A stretch of 64,000 bases of DNA from Rhodoglobus sp. (GCA_025463515.1 JAODAQ010000037.1:46568-110567); one strand, 5' to 3'; positions 1 through 8,718 are shown, counted from the first letter of the stretch. A program made the numbers and translations. The notes: generated by a model from the sequence alone, not told the origin.

Positions 1-388
1 CGTTGAGGGCGTAGCGCGCATTCGTGACCGGCACGACGAGCTGGGGGCCGGCGATCCTCGCGATCTCGTCATCCACCCCGCTCGTGGTGATCTGGAAGTC
101 GGCGGGCTCGGCAACCAGATAGCCGATCTCGGAGAGGAAGGCGCGGTAGGCCGGCAGGTCGTGGTAGCCGCCGGGGTGGGCACGGTGCCACTCGTCGATC
201 TCGCTCTGCAGCCGGTCGCGCTCCGCGAGGAGGTCCCGGTTGCGGGGCATCAGCTCGTCGACGACCGCCTCGACGCCGGCCCAGAACTGTCCGGCATCGA
301 CACCGGCTGCGGGCAGGGCCTCATCGGCGAGGAAGTCGTGCAGCACGCGCGCGACCTGGAGGCCGCCGATCGGGACGTAGTCGGTCAT
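1..388 (-). CDS. glcB: malate synthase G, N-terminal part (cut by window edge)
   Basis: Malate synthase G condenses glyoxylate with acetyl-CoA to malate in the cytoplasm, the outlet of glycolate oxidation. Only the first ~129 residues lie in the window; the 3' end is off the left edge. The N-terminus ([19 protein letters not shown], then a Phe-Trp-Ala-Gly-Val block and a [11 protein letters not shown] block) matches the family's start as I know it. The ATG at 388 overlaps the stop of the upstream oxidase by four bases (ATGA), so the two are translationally coupled. It is the last visible gene of a glyoxylate operon with the dehydrogenase and oxidase upstream. The catalytic domain is not visible, so the call rests on N-terminal similarity and context. 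Confidence 0.85.
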   Translation of the reverse strand, partial: MTDYVPIGGLQVARVLHDFLADEALPAAGVDAGQFWAGVEAVVDELMPRNRDLLAERDRLQSEIDEWHRAHPGGYHDLPAYRAFLSEIGYLVAEPADFQITTSGVDDEIARIAGPQLVVPVTNARYALN

Positions 389-1764
389 GGGGTCTCCTTG
401 ATAGGGGCGAAGATGGATCCGGGGTTCAGGATGTTGTCGGGATCGATGGCCTGCTTGATCCGCCAGGAGAGGTCGAGGGCATCCTCACCGATCTGCTTGA
501 CGAGCCAGGGCCGCTTGAGCCTGCCGACGCCGTGCTCTCCCGTGATGGTGCCCCCGAGCTCCAGCGCGAGGTCCATGATCTCGCCGTACGCCAGGTACGC
601 CCGGGCGGACTCCTCCGGATCGTCCGGGTCGAACGCGATAAGGGGGTGCGTGTTGCCGTCGCCCGCGTGGGCGATGAACGCGATGGGCACGCCGCGCGCC
701 GCGGAGATCCGCTCCACGCCCGCGATGAGGTCCGCGAACTGGCGCGCGCCCACCCCCACGTCTTCGAGGAGGAGGTGCCCCTTCTCCTCCATCGCCGGGA
801 TCACCACGCGCCGCGCGTGCACGTACCGCTCGCCCGTCGCCTCCGGCGCCTCGAAGGCGCTCGTGGCCCCGTTGTCGACGAACGCCTCGAGGATGGTCCT
901 GATCTCGTCGTCCGAGGGATCGAGGCTGTCGGAGCGGGCGACCAGCAGCGCTGCCGCCTTCCGGTCGAGGCCCAGGTGCAGGCTGTCCTCCACCGCGTTG
1001 ATGGACGTCCTGTCCATGTACTCCAGCATCGACGGGCGGATTGCGGAGACGACCTGCATGATCGCCGCCGCGGCCGCCGCGGTGCTGTCGAACCAGCCCA
1101 CGACCGTCTTCGCGGGCGGCGGCGCGGGAAGCAGGCGCAGCGTCACCTCGGTGATGATGCCCAGCGTGCCCTCGCTGCCGATGAAGAGCTTCGAGAGCGA
1201 GAGGCCTGCGACATCCTTGAGGCGGGGCCCGCCGAGCCGGATCGCCCTGCCGTCCGCCAGCACCACCTCCAGGCCCAGCACGTAGTCGGCGGTGACGCCG
1301 TACTTCACACAGCAGAGGCCGCCGGCGTTGGTTGCGACATTGCCTCCGATGGAGCAGATCTCGAAGGAGGCGGGGTCCGGCGGGTACCACAGCCCCAGCT
1401 CGGCGACGGCGGCCTTCACCTCCGCGTTCAGCAGGCCGGGCTGCACCACGGCCATGCGGGTGGGGGCGTCGATGCTGATCCCGCGCATGCGCTCCGTGGT
1501 GACGACGATGCCCCCGTCCACGGCGCTCGCCCCTCCCGAGAGGCCCGTGCCCGCGCCGCGGGGAACCACGGGAACCCGGTGGCGGGTCGCCCAGCGCAGT
1601 GCGATCTGCACGTGCTCCGTCGATTCGGCCCGCACCACCGCGAGCGGCGCCGGGGCCGACCGGTCGTCAGCCCGGTCGCGGCGGTAGCCCTCCACGTCGG
1701 CAGGCTCGGTGAGCACGGCGCCGTCCGGCAGAAGGGACCGCAGTTCGTCCACGGGCGAGCTCAT
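385..1764 (-). CDS. glcD: FAD-binding glycolate oxidase, GlcD type
   Basis: 459-residue FAD-linked oxidase of the vanillyl-alcohol-oxidase fold that probably oxidises glycolate or D-lactate to the 2-oxo acid. The FAD-binding PCMH half is shown by [14 protein letters not shown] (about residues 65-80) and by [20 protein letters not shown]; the C-terminal oxidase half ends with [17 protein letters not shown] and [14 protein letters not shown], both family signatures. The ATG at 1764 overlaps the stop of the upstream dehydrogenase by four bases, and malate synthase overlaps downstream, so oxidase and synthase form a glycolate-to-malate relay. No GlcE or GlcF partner is present, so a single-subunit enzyme or unlinked partners are possible. 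D-lactate dehydrogenase is the main alternative. Confidence 0.85.
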   Translation of the reverse strand: MSSPVDELRSLLPDGAVLTEPADVEGYRRDRADDRSAPAPLAVVRAESTEHVQIALRWATRHRVPVVPRGAGTGLSGGASAVDGGIVVTTERMRGISIDAPTRMAVVQPGLLNAEVKAAVAELGLWYPPDPASFEICSIGGNVATNAGGLCCVKYGVTADYVLGLEVVLADGRAIRLGGPRLKDVAGLSLSKLFIGSEGTLGIITEVTLRLLPAPPPAKTVVGWFDSTAAAAAAIMQVVSAIRPSMLEYMDRTSINAVEDSLHLGLDRKAAALLVARSDSLDPSDDEIRTILEAFVDNGATSAFEAPEATGERYVHARRVVIPAMEEKGHLLLEDVGVGARQFADLIAGVERISAARGVPIAFIAHAGDGNTHPLIAFDPDDPEESARAYLAYGEIMDLALELGGTITGEHGVGRLKRPWLVKQIGEDALDLSWRIKQAIDPDNILNPGSIFAPIKETP

Positions 1765-2732
1765 GACTTCTCCTTCGGTTCGAGGACTCGAACTGGCGCG
1801 CCGTCCAGCCAGGCGAGGATGTCCTCGACCGCGTCCGCGTACGCGCCACGATAGGCGCGGTCGGCGACGAAGGCCTTGTGCGGGCTGAGGGTGGTGTTCG
1901 GCGTCGACAGCAGGGGATGCCCGGCGGGCAGCGGCTCCGTGCCGAACACGTCGAGGCCGGCTCCGGCGATGGTGCCGGCGCGGAGGGCGGCCACGAGCGC
2001 GTCCTCGTCCACGATGGGGCCGCGCGAGGTGTTGACCAGGTACCCGTTGGGCCCGAGCAGCTCCAGCTCGCGCTGGCCCACGAGCCCGCGCGTGCGGTCC
2101 GAGTAGCGGATGTGGAGTGTGACCACGTCGCTGCGCTCGAACAGCTCGTCCTTGCCCACGGCCTCGGCGCCGAGCTGTGCCGCGACCTCCGCGTCGAGGT
2201 TCGGGCTCCACGCGAGCACGGTCATCCCGAAGGCCTGGGCCCACGACGCGATGACGCTGCCCAGCGAGCCCAGCCCCACGATGCCGATCGTGCTGCCGAC
2301 CAGTTCGCGGCCGACCGTCGTCTGCCAGTGGCCTTCGCGCGTCGCCCTGTCCTCGATGGCGATGGACCGCATGGTCGCCATGACGAGCGCCCACGCGAGC
2401 TCGGCAGTCTGCCGGTTCGGGAGGCTGGTGCCGCTCACCACCACTCCCCGCGCCTGGGCCGCGGCGATGTCGATCGAGGGGTTGCGCATGCCCGTCGTGA
2501 TCAGGAGCTTGAGGCGGGGCAGACGCGCAAGGAGCGCGGCGGGGAACGGCGTGCGCTCCCGCATCGCGACGATCACGTCGAATCGGGCGAGGCGGGCGGC
2601 GAGGGCATCCGCGTTGCTCGCATGGTCTCGGAACACCGTGACGTCGGCGCGGACGTCGACGGCGGACCAGTCGGCGAATGACAGTGCAACGTCCTGGTAG
2701 TCGTCGAGCACTGCGACGCTCACGCGCGTCAT
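1761..2732 (-). CDS. D-2-hydroxyacid dehydrogenase (glyoxylate reductase / phosphoglycerate dehydrogenase-like)
   Basis: 323-residue NAD(P)-dependent D-2-hydroxyacid dehydrogenase. The Rossmann motif GIVGLGSLGSVIASW, the STIG lead-in and the catalytic set (Arg in NTSRGPIVDEDAL, Glu in GLDVFGTEPL, His in LSPHKAF) are all visible. The start MTRVSVAVLDDYQD at 2732 is preferred to an in-frame upstream ATG at 2807 because the protein then begins at the normal first beta strand. First gene of a three-gene operon with overlapping stops and starts, followed by GlcD and GlcB, so glyoxylate or hydroxypyruvate reduction is the likely role; substrate is inferred. A TGTATACA-containing palindrome lies about 65 bases upstream. 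Confidence 0.82.
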   Translation of the reverse strand: MTRVSVAVLDDYQDVALSFADWSAVDVRADVTVFRDHASNADALAARLARFDVIVAMRERTPFPAALLARLPRLKLLITTGMRNPSIDIAAAQARGVVVSGTSLPNRQTAELAWALVMATMRSIAIEDRATREGHWQTTVGRELVGSTIGIVGLGSLGSVIASWAQAFGMTVLAWSPNLDAEVAAQLGAEAVGKDELFERSDVVTLHIRYSDRTRGLVGQRELELLGPNGYLVNTSRGPIVDEDALVAALRAGTIAGAGLDVFGTEPLPAGHPLLSTPNTTLSPHKAFVADRAYRGAYADAVEDILAWLDGAPVRVLEPKEKS

Positions 2733-2796
2733 TGTTCCGTGAAGCGGTAGGTGTACATCATTGTCCAAACCCGGCAGGCGTATCGATCTGCACACC

Positions 2797-2810
2797 ACTG
2801 TATACACAGT
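2797..2810. promoter_or_regulatory. ACTGT-ATAC-ACAGT palindrome upstream of the glyoxylate operon
   Basis: Inverted repeat with perfect 5-base arms around ATAC, which itself contains the perfect palindrome TGTATACA. It lies in the 115-base gap 2733-2847, upstream of the dehydrogenase start at 2732. GntR/FCD-type repressors of hydroxyacid operons often bind GTATAC-centred sites, so it is a reasonable operator; no matching regulator is adjacent, so the binder is unknown. Confidence 0.4.
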
Positions 2811-2847
2811 TGTACCGAGATGCCAGCCGGGCGGCCGGCGGGCGCGG

Positions 2848-3195
2848 CTAGCGCCCCTGGCGCGGCCTGCCCGGCTTCTTCTCGCCCTTGACGGCGGGCG
2901 CGCGTCCCTTGCCCTTGGAGGCCTTCGCCTTGCCGCCGGGCTTCGCCACCGACGCGGCCGCCGCCTTCGCCGACGTCGCGAGCTGGCGCTCGGCCTCCAC
3001 GAGGAACGCCTCGCCCTCAGCGGTCAGCTGCGTCGAACTCGCCGCGGTGTCGAACAGCGGGTAGCCCAGCTGCGCCTCGATCGACCGGATGCCCGCAATG
3101 AGCGTCGACCGCGGGATGCCCAGTGCCCGTGCCGCGTGCGCGAAGTGCAGGTACCGGGCCGCGGCGACGAACTGCTTGAGCAGGGAGTGGTCCAT
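2848..3195 (-). CDS. small LysR-type HTH protein with basic Lys/Ala/Pro tail
   Basis: 115 residues. Residues 1-60 look like the N-terminal winged HTH of a LysR regulator (MDHSLLKQFVAAARYLHFAH, then ALGIPRSTLIAGIRSIEAQLG and FDTAASSTQLTAEGEAFL). The effector-binding domain of a normal LysR protein (~300 residues) is absent. It is replaced by an alanine/lysine-rich tail ending KKPGRPRQGR, which contains a GRPR core like an AT-hook. The frame stays open and ends cleanly, so this looks like a genuine short protein and not a truncation. It follows the DUF4097 gene by 10 bases on the same strand and may be co-transcribed with the two-component system. Nucleoid-associated or auxiliary DNA-binding function is inferred. 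Confidence 0.7.
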   Translation of the reverse strand: MDHSLLKQFVAAARYLHFAHAARALGIPRSTLIAGIRSIEAQLGYPLFDTAASSTQLTAEGEAFLVEAERQLATSAKAAAASVAKPGGKAKASKGKGRAPAVKGEKKPGRPRQGR

Positions 3196-3205
3196 TCGGC
3201 TCAGG

Positions 3206-4012
3206 CTAGTAGGTCACCGTGATGTTCCCCACAGTGGTCTGGAAGCGCAGCAGGGTGTCAGACGACGACTGGTTGTCGACGTCGACGCGCACGTCTCCCA
3301 CGTTCGTGTCGGTCTCGACGCGGTACGAGCCGTGCGGCAGGCGCACGCGCTGGTCGCCCACGTTCGAGGTGATCGAGAGGGAGCGGGGCACGCTGTCCAG
3401 CGCGAGCTCGACATCCCCCGTGCTCGATTCGATGGCGAGATCGCCCGAAACGCGGTACCCGTCGGAGACCACGTCTCCGACCGTCGACTCGAAGTCGGCG
3501 CTCGTGGCCGAGCCGTCGAGCTTCAGGTCGCCGGCGGTTCCGACGAAGCTGACGGCGGCGAAGTCCCCGCTGAGCGTGACATCCCCCACGTCGCTGTTCA
3601 TGACGAGGTCGACCGGCACCGACCCCTGGGGCAGCACGATGCGCAGTCGCGGCGACAGGGTGAAGGTGAGCGGCATCCACCAGCCGCGGCCGTGGTCGAT
3701 GACGCTCACGTCGAGGGTCGAGCCCACCACTTGGGCCTCGAAGGTCATGTCGCGCCGGTCTCCGTTCTGCGCGAACGTGAGCGTGGGGGCGTCTACCGCG
3801 CCGTACTCGATGACGACGTCGGTGACCTCGGCTGTGACCTTGAGGGCGTCGAAGGCGTCGTCGATCACGATCTCGCGCGAGGCATCCGTGCGGTTCGCCC
3901 CGGCGATCGCCCCGAACACCAGATAGCCCACGAAGAGCACGATGACTATCGAGCCGCCGATGAGCAGCGCGGTGCGCAGGGTGCGCGGGCGCACGGAAGT
4001 GGGAGTTGACAT
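3206..4012 (-). CDS. membrane-anchored DUF4097-type beta-repeat protein
   Basis: 268 residues. An N-terminal transmembrane segment (about 14-36, rich in Ile/Val/Leu) is followed by an extracytoplasmic domain of short repeats of the form xVGDVxL/V: SDVGDVTL, STVGDVVS, SSTGDVEL, SNVGDQRV, TNVGDVRV, TTVGNITV. This pattern is typical of DUF4097/putative adhesin proteins, which fold as a beta-helix or beta-roll. A good SD (AGGAG) precedes the ATG at 4012, nine bases after the response-regulator stop. The gene order kinase-regulator-DUF4097 is common in Gram-positive envelope-stress systems, so a role in sensing or responding to envelope damage is inferred; no enzymatic residues are evident. Confidence 0.78.
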   Translation of the reverse strand: MSTPTSVRPRTLRTALLIGGSIVIVLFVGYLVFGAIAGANRTDASREIVIDDAFDALKVTAEVTDVVIEYGAVDAPTLTFAQNGDRRDMTFEAQVVGSTLDVSVIDHGRGWWMPLTFTLSPRLRIVLPQGSVPVDLVMNSDVGDVTLSGDFAAVSFVGTAGDLKLDGSATSADFESTVGDVVSDGYRVSGDLAIESSTGDVELALDSVPRSLSITSNVGDQRVRLPHGSYRVETDTNVGDVRVDVDNQSSSDTLLRFQTTVGNITVTY

Positions 4013-4021
4013 GGATGTCTC

Positions 4022-4678
4022 CTAGCGGGGTCTGAGGTCGCTGCCGAGATAGCGCAGCACAGCAAGGACGCGGCGATTGCCGCTGTCCTCTGGGGAGAGT
4101 TCGAGCTTGGTGAAGATGGCGGAGATGTGCTTCTCGACCGAGCCCTCGCTGATCGAGAGCCCCGCCGCGAGGGTGCTGTTCGACTGCCCCTCGGCGACGA
4201 GCGCGAGCACCACGAGCTCGCGCTCGGTGAGCCGCTCGAGGCCGTCCGTGCGGCGGGACCGCACGACGAGCTGGGCGACGACCTCGGGGTCGAGCACCGT
4301 GCCGCCCGAGCCGACCTCGGCCACCGCGGCGAGGAACGACTCGACATCGGCTACGCGGTCTTTCAGCAGGTAGCCGAGGCCGGCCGTGCGGTCGGCGATC
4401 AGTTCGGCGGCGTACCTCTCCTCTACGTACTGCGAGAGGACGAGCACCCGCACAGCGGGGTGCTGGGCGCGGATGAGCACCGCAGCACGGATTCCCTCAT
4501 CCGTGAAAGTGGGCGGCATCCGCACGTCGACGATGACCAGGTCGGGCTCGTGCTCGGCGACTGCCGAGAGCAGCGCCGTCGCGGTATCGACGGACGCCAC
4601 GACCTCGTGGTCGTCGGCGAGCAGCAGTTCGAGGCCCGCCCTCAGTAGCACGGAGTCTTCGGCGATCAGGATGCGCAT
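4022..4678 (-). CDS. NarL/LuxR-family response regulator
   Basis: 218 residues. The receiver domain (1-~120) has the acidic pair EDS at 7-9, phospho-acceptor Asp51 in VIVDVRMPP and the conserved Lys in YLLKDRV. The C-terminal LuxR HTH begins at LTERELVVLALVAEGQSNSTLA and includes SEGSVEKHISAIFTKL. The ATG at 4678 lies inside the end of the kinase gene (13-base overlap), so the two form a coupled pair. It probably activates the DUF4097 gene directly downstream and its own operon. The inducing signal is not visible. Confidence 0.9.
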   Translation of the reverse strand: MRILIAEDSVLLRAGLELLLADDHEVVASVDTATALLSAVAEHEPDLVIVDVRMPPTFTDEGIRAAVLIRAQHPAVRVLVLSQYVEERYAAELIADRTAGLGYLLKDRVADVESFLAAVAEVGSGGTVLDPEVVAQLVVRSRRTDGLERLTERELVVLALVAEGQSNSTLAAGLSISEGSVEKHISAIFTKLELSPEDSGNRRVLAVLRYLGSDLRPR

Positions 4679-5886
4679 GGCAGTTCCATCCCGAGCCGGG
4701 TGGGGCCGCCCGCGGGGCTGTCGAGGGTGAAGGTGCCGCCCGCCGAGCGGATCCGGGCCGCCATCCCGTCCAGACCGCCGCCCTCCTCGATGCGCGCGCC
4801 GCCGATGCCGTCGTCGATGACTCCGGCACTCAAGCGGCCGTCGGCGCAGGTCACGTAGACGCGGCAGGTCGTGGCCCCCGAGTGCTTCGAGACGTTGGTG
4901 AGAGCCTCGGCGATCGCGAAGTAGACGACGGCCTCGACCTCGGCCGAGAGCCTGCCGGGCAGGCTCACCTCGACGCGGGTCGGCACCGTGCATCGCGACG
5001 CGAGGGCTGACAGTGCCGCATCCAGCCCCCGGTCTGTCAGGACTGCCGGGTGGATGCCGCGTGCGAGCTGCCGCAGCTCGGTGATCGCCGCCTTCGCGTC
5101 GGTGTGCGCCTGGTCGAGCAGCGCGCGGGCGGCCGCGGGGTCGGAGTCCAGCTTCGCCTTCGCCATGCCGAGCGTCATCGCGACGGAGACGAGCATCGGC
5201 TGCGCGCCGTCGTGCAGGTCGCGCTCGATGCGCAGGCGCTCGATCGCCGCGGCATCCACTGCCGCCTGCCGCGCTCCGGACAGGGTGTCGATCTCGTGGC
5301 GCAGTTCCGCGTTGGCGGGCAGGCCGAGCAGCGGTGCGAGCACGACCCGGTCGAGCTGCCCCGCGAAGTACACCAGCGGCAGGGCCAGCAGGAAGAGCGC
5401 GACCGTGAGAACGGCGCTGGGCCCCACGCCGAGCACGTCGAGCAGGGGCGACTCGGCGAGGCTGCGCTGGCCGGCCAGCAGTTCGATGCCGGTCTGCAGG
5501 GCGGTGTAGACGACTGTGACCACGACGAGGCCGATGACCATGCTCAGGAAGTGGTGAAGCAGGATGCGCCACGTCATCACATCCCGGAGGTCGCTGATGC
5601 CCTGCGCGAACGGGCGCTTCCAGCCCTCCTGGCCGGTGTGCGGGCGGATCGGCGCGGCGATCTCGGTTCCGAGGAGGGCGTTCGCCCGCAGGCGCTCGAC
5701 CTCGCCGGTCAGGCGGGTGAAGGATGCGGCAGCCCCGAGCACGAGCAGGCCGATGCCCAGTGCCGGCAGGAGCGCGACGCCCGTGACGAGGAGCGCGAGG
5801 ACGAGGCAGAACCACAGCGTGCCCAGCACGGCGTCGAGCAGCAGGTCGATCGCCGCCGACCACGTGAACACCAGGACTCTTCGCAT
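4666..5886 (-). CDS. membrane sensor histidine kinase (HisKA_3 type)
   Basis: 406 residues. The N-terminal half carries hydrophobic segments (about residues 10-50, and two more around 125-200) like the small putative-sensor domain of NarL-family kinases. The phospho-acceptor His lies in ERDLHDGAQPMLVSVAM, the DHp motif of HisKA_3 proteins, followed by ELRQLARGIHPAVL. The ATPase domain shows EALTNVSKHSGA (N box), VIDDGIGGA (G1) and GGGLDGMAARI (G2). Start MRRVLVFTW at 5886 keeps the first membrane helix. It phosphorylates the regulator encoded by the overlapping next gene. It lacks a large extracellular sensor, so it probably senses membrane state. Confidence 0.88.
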   Translation of the reverse strand: MRRVLVFTWSAAIDLLLDAVLGTLWFCLVLALLVTGVALLPALGIGLLVLGAAASFTRLTGEVERLRANALLGTEIAAPIRPHTGQEGWKRPFAQGISDLRDVMTWRILLHHFLSMVIGLVVVTVVYTALQTGIELLAGQRSLAESPLLDVLGVGPSAVLTVALFLLALPLVYFAGQLDRVVLAPLLGLPANAELRHEIDTLSGARQAAVDAAAIERLRIERDLHDGAQPMLVSVAMTLGMAKAKLDSDPAAARALLDQAHTDAKAAITELRQLARGIHPAVLTDRGLDAALSALASRCTVPTRVEVSLPGRLSAEVEAVVYFAIAEALTNVSKHSGATTCRVYVTCADGRLSAGVIDDGIGGARIEEGGGLDGMAARIRSAGGTFTLDSPAGGPTRLGMELPCAS

Positions 5887-5945
5887 GCACTCACCGTAGG
5901 GCGTGGGTGCGGCGCGGCTCTGCCCCGCCAGCCCGAAGATTTCGC

Positions 5946-5959
5946 GGGGGCTATCCCCC
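5946..5959. terminator. short GGGGG-CTAT-CCCCC hairpin between MFS gene and kinase
   Basis: Perfect five-base GC stem with a four-base loop in the 83-base gap 5887-5969, downstream of the MFS gene stop and upstream of the kinase start. It is too short and has no T-run, so it could equally be a regulator site for the two-component operon. Confidence 0.22.
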
Positions 5960-5969
5960 AGTGGCCGGC

Positions 5970-7304
5970 TCAGTGCAGCGGCGTCAGCGCGTCGTCGGCC
6001 TGCACCGACTCCTTCTGGCTCAGGTACTGCGCCGAGATCGTGCGGTACGACTTCGTGAAGAAGGCGGCGACCGCGGCGAGCACCATCACGAGCCCCGCAA
6101 CGAGGAAGATGAGGGCGATGCCGCGGGCCCTGCCCTCCCCGAGGAGCCAGCCGAACGCCTCCTGGCCGGGCGTCGAGCTCATGTACGGGATGATGAGGAA
6201 CTGAGCGATCGGCGCGATGAGGAACGACGTGATCGGCGCGGCCGAGGCCTCGAAGGCGCTCGCGAAGCCGAACACCCGGCCCTGCGTCTTGAACGGCACG
6301 ACCTTCTGGATCACGGTCTGCTCCGAGGCCTCGATGGCCGGGATGAGCGTCATGTAGAGCAGGATCCCGAGGGCGTACAGCCACCACGCCTCGCGGATCG
6401 TGAACAGGGCGCCGAGCACGCCCATCGCGATCACGAGAAGCAGCATCGTGCGGATCGGGTTGCGCCCGAGGCCGAACTTGGCGATCAGCAGGCCGCCGAT
6501 GATGAACCCGCACGACGTCACGCCGAGCACGACGCCCCACAGCTCGACGGGGAACAGCTCGAGCCCGTACGGGTCCATGAGCGCCATGTAGACCCCGCCG
6601 ATGAGGTTGTTGAACGTCGAGAAGATGATGAGGGCGAACAGCCCGGTCGCCGCGCGAACGGCGGTGATGCTGCCGCGCAGGTCGACGAGCGGGGCCTTCT
6701 CGGCCGACCGCTCGGGCTGCTCCTCCGGGATGCGCAGGAAGAGGAGGTGCACGAGTGCCGCCGCGGAGAGGAGTATCGCGATGACCAGGGTCCACCCCAT
6801 TCCGAGCAGGCCGATGGAGAGCCCGCTGAAAACGCTGGTGACGAGGAAGGCGAGACCCTGTACGGTGCCGACCAGGCCGTTCGCGTTCGCGTGCCGCTCC
6901 TCGGGAACGAGCAGCGTGACCGTGGTCGAGAGCGCGATGTTGCGCATGTTCTCGATGACCGCGCCGAACAGGATGATCGCCGAGAAGATCCAGAACATCG
7001 GTCCGCCGAGGTCGAGCAGCGCCTCCTCCGGGAAGACCAGGTACAGCCCGCCCGCGAAGCCGAACGCGATGAGGGTGACGACCCCGGCGAAGACCATCAC
7101 GAGGTGCTTGCGGTGCCTGTCGACGATCGTGCCGAATATCATCGAGAACAGGGCGACCAGCAGCATGTACGCCCCGCCGACGATCCCGGTCGCCAGCACC
7201 GACCGCGTCTCGAGGTAGACCCAGAAGGTCAGTGCGAACCAGAGGAAGCTCGTTGTCACGTTGGCGACAGCAGTGTTGACGAGGATCTGGCCGAAGGTCC
7301 GCAT
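5970..7304 (-). CDS. MFS transporter, DHA3/EntS-like efflux type
   Basis: 444 residues with about twelve hydrophobic segments; the loop between helices 2 and 3 carries the MFS motif GTIVDRHRKHLVMV (G-x-x-x-D-R-x-x-R/K). The charged central loop (about 190-215, EEQPERSAEKAPLVDL) separates two six-helix halves. The family exports drugs, siderophores or related compounds; substrate unknown. The gene begins about six bases after a good -10 (see the promoter entry), so it is probably translated from a leaderless mRNA. The adjacent MocR gene is convergent in function but on the same strand upstream, separated by 40 bases that hold this promoter. Confidence 0.85.
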   Translation of the reverse strand: MRTFGQILVNTAVANVTTSFLWFALTFWVYLETRSVLATGIVGGAYMLLVALFSMIFGTIVDRHRKHLVMVFAGVVTLIAFGFAGGLYLVFPEEALLDLGGPMFWIFSAIILFGAVIENMRNIALSTTVTLLVPEERHANANGLVGTVQGLAFLVTSVFSGLSIGLLGMGWTLVIAILLSAAALVHLLFLRIPEEQPERSAEKAPLVDLRGSITAVRAATGLFALIIFSTFNNLIGGVYMALMDPYGLELFPVELWGVVLGVTSCGFIIGGLLIAKFGLGRNPIRTMLLLVIAMGVLGALFTIREAWWLYALGILLYMTLIPAIEASEQTVIQKVVPFKTQGRVFGFASAFEASAAPITSFLIAPIAQFLIIPYMSSTPGQEAFGWLLGEGRARGIALIFLVAGLVMVLAAVAAFFTKSYRTISAQYLSQKESVQADDALTPLH

Positions 7305-7310
7305 GGATCT

Positions 7311-7339
7311 AACCTATGTGTACAACGTCCACATGTCGA
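7311..7339 (-). promoter_or_regulatory. promoter with operator-like repeat, probable leaderless start
   Basis: Reading the minus strand: TCGACA (complement of 7334-7339), a 17-base spacer, TAGGTT (complement of 7311-7316), six bases, then the ATG at 7304, so transcription would start at or next to the A of the start codon. Inside the spacer and -10 lies an inverted repeat ATGTG (7316-7320) / CACAT (7330-7334), a plausible repressor site. No SD is visible, in keeping with a leaderless message. Confidence 0.5.
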
Positions 7340-7344
7340 GGGGG

Positions 7345-8718
7345 TCAGGCCAGAACTCCGGACAGTACTCGGAGCGCGCCCTCCCAGGCGGTGTCGGAGA
7401 CCGTGGAGTAGTTCACCACGAGGGCGTCGCGGGCCTCGGGCTCACCGTGCCGGTACTCGGCCAGCCCGCTCACCATGAGTCCCCGCCGGGCCGCAGCCTC
7501 GACGGTCGCGCGCTCGGTGCCCGCGGGAAGTTCGAGAACTGCCTGCAGCCCGGCGGCCATGCCGGTGACCCGCACCGCGGGCGCCGCGAGCGCAAGCGCC
7601 GCGATCAGCTCGTCGCGGCGGCGGCGGTAGGTCTGGCGGCGGGCGCGCAGGTGGCGGTCGAAGCGTCCGGACGCGATGAAGTCGGCGAGGGTCAGCTGGT
7701 CGAGGACGCTCACGAGCTCGACCCGGCCCTTGGCGGCGAGCACATCGGGCACGAGGTCTTCGGGCAGGACTATCCAGCCGACCCGGAGCGCGGGGGCGAG
7801 CGACTTGCTCGCGGTGCCGAAGTACACGACACGCTCGGGGTCGAGGCCCTGCAGTGCACCGACCGGCCTGCGGTCGTACCGGAACTCGCCGTCGTAGTCG
7901 TCCTCGAGGATGTACCCGCCGCTCCCGTGCGCCCACTCGAGCGCGGCGAGCCGCCGTTCGGGCGAGAGCGCCACCCCGGTCGGGAACTGGTGCGCGGGCG
8001 TGAGCAGCGCGGCGCCCACGCCGAGTTCGCGGAGGTCGCCCGTGCGGGCGCCGCCCTCGTCGACGGCGAGCGCCGGGATGCCCAGGCCGAGGTCCGCGAG
8101 CAGCGCCCGGTACAGCCCCAGGCCGTAGGACTCGACGCCGATCGCGCGCACCCCGCGCGCCTGGAGCGCCCGCGCCACGAGACCGAGGCCGTTGTGGAAC
8201 CCGGAGCACACCACGATCCGCCCGGGCCCCGTCCGCACGCCGCGCACCCGCGAGAGGTAGTCCGCGAGCGCCACCCGCAGCTCCGGGCTGCCCGCCGGGT
8301 CGCCGTAGCCGAATGCGCTGTACGGGGCCGCCGCCATCGCGCGCCGGGCGGAGGCGAGCCACTGCGCGCGCGGGAAGTCCGCGAACTCCATCGACCCGGG
8401 CGTGAGCCCGTGCACGGGAGGCACCGCCGGCACGGGCGGGGCCGGCCGCGGCTCGGTCCGGGGCGCGACGGCGGTCCCCGACCCCTGCCGCGCGATGAGC
8501 CACCCCTCGGCGACGAGCTCGGCGTAGCACTCGGTCACCGTGCTGCGCGCGATCCCGAGGTCGGCGGCGAGCGCTCGGGAGGCGGGAAGCCGGGTGCCAG
8601 GAGCAAGTCGCCCCGATCGCACGGCCTCGCGGAGGGCATCCGTCAGCCCGGCGCGCCTGCGCCCCTTGATCTCCAGCAGGAGGTCGAGGGACGCGGAAGT
8701 GGTCTGCGTTTTCGCCAT
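7345..8718 (-). CDS. MocR/PdxR-type transcriptional regulator (GntR HTH fused to aminotransferase-like domain)
   Basis: 457 residues. Residues ~15-80 are a GntR winged HTH (LTDALREAVRSGRLAPGTRL, then SRALAADLGIARSTVTECY). Residues ~110-457 resemble a fold-type I aminotransferase, with the PLP-contact Asp in ILEDDYDGEFRYD and the Schiff-base Lys in FGTASKSLAPALRVG. MocR proteins sense PLP or amino-acid adducts and often control a divergent gene; here the MFS gene starts only 46 bases away on the opposite strand and is the likely target. Start MAKTQTTSASLD at 8718 is chosen because the HTH follows at the usual distance. Confidence 0.87.
   Translation of the reverse strand: MAKTQTTSASLDLLLEIKGRRRAGLTDALREAVRSGRLAPGTRLPASRALAADLGIARSTVTECYAELVAEGWLIARQGSGTAVAPRTEPRPAPPVPAVPPVHGLTPGSMEFADFPRAQWLASARRAMAAAPYSAFGYGDPAGSPELRVALADYLSRVRGVRTGPGRIVVCSGFHNGLGLVARALQARGVRAIGVESYGLGLYRALLADLGLGIPALAVDEGGARTGDLRELGVGAALLTPAHQFPTGVALSPERRLAALEWAHGSGGYILEDDYDGEFRYDRRPVGALQGLDPERVVYFGTASKSLAPALRVGWIVLPEDLVPDVLAAKGRVELVSVLDQLTLADFIASGRFDRHLRARRQTYRRRRDELIAALALAAPAVRVTGMAAGLQAVLELPAGTERATVEAAARRGLMVSGLAEYRHGEPEARDALVVNYSTVSDTAWEGALRVLSGVLA

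Noticed and set aside
1761..2394. Apparent fusion of ~210 extra residues to the front of the GlcD-type oxidase
   Set aside because: The extra part is the other reading frame of the hydroxyacid dehydrogenase gene, is Arg/His/Pro-rich with no family resemblance, and the oxidase has a normal start at 1764 with a coupling overlap.
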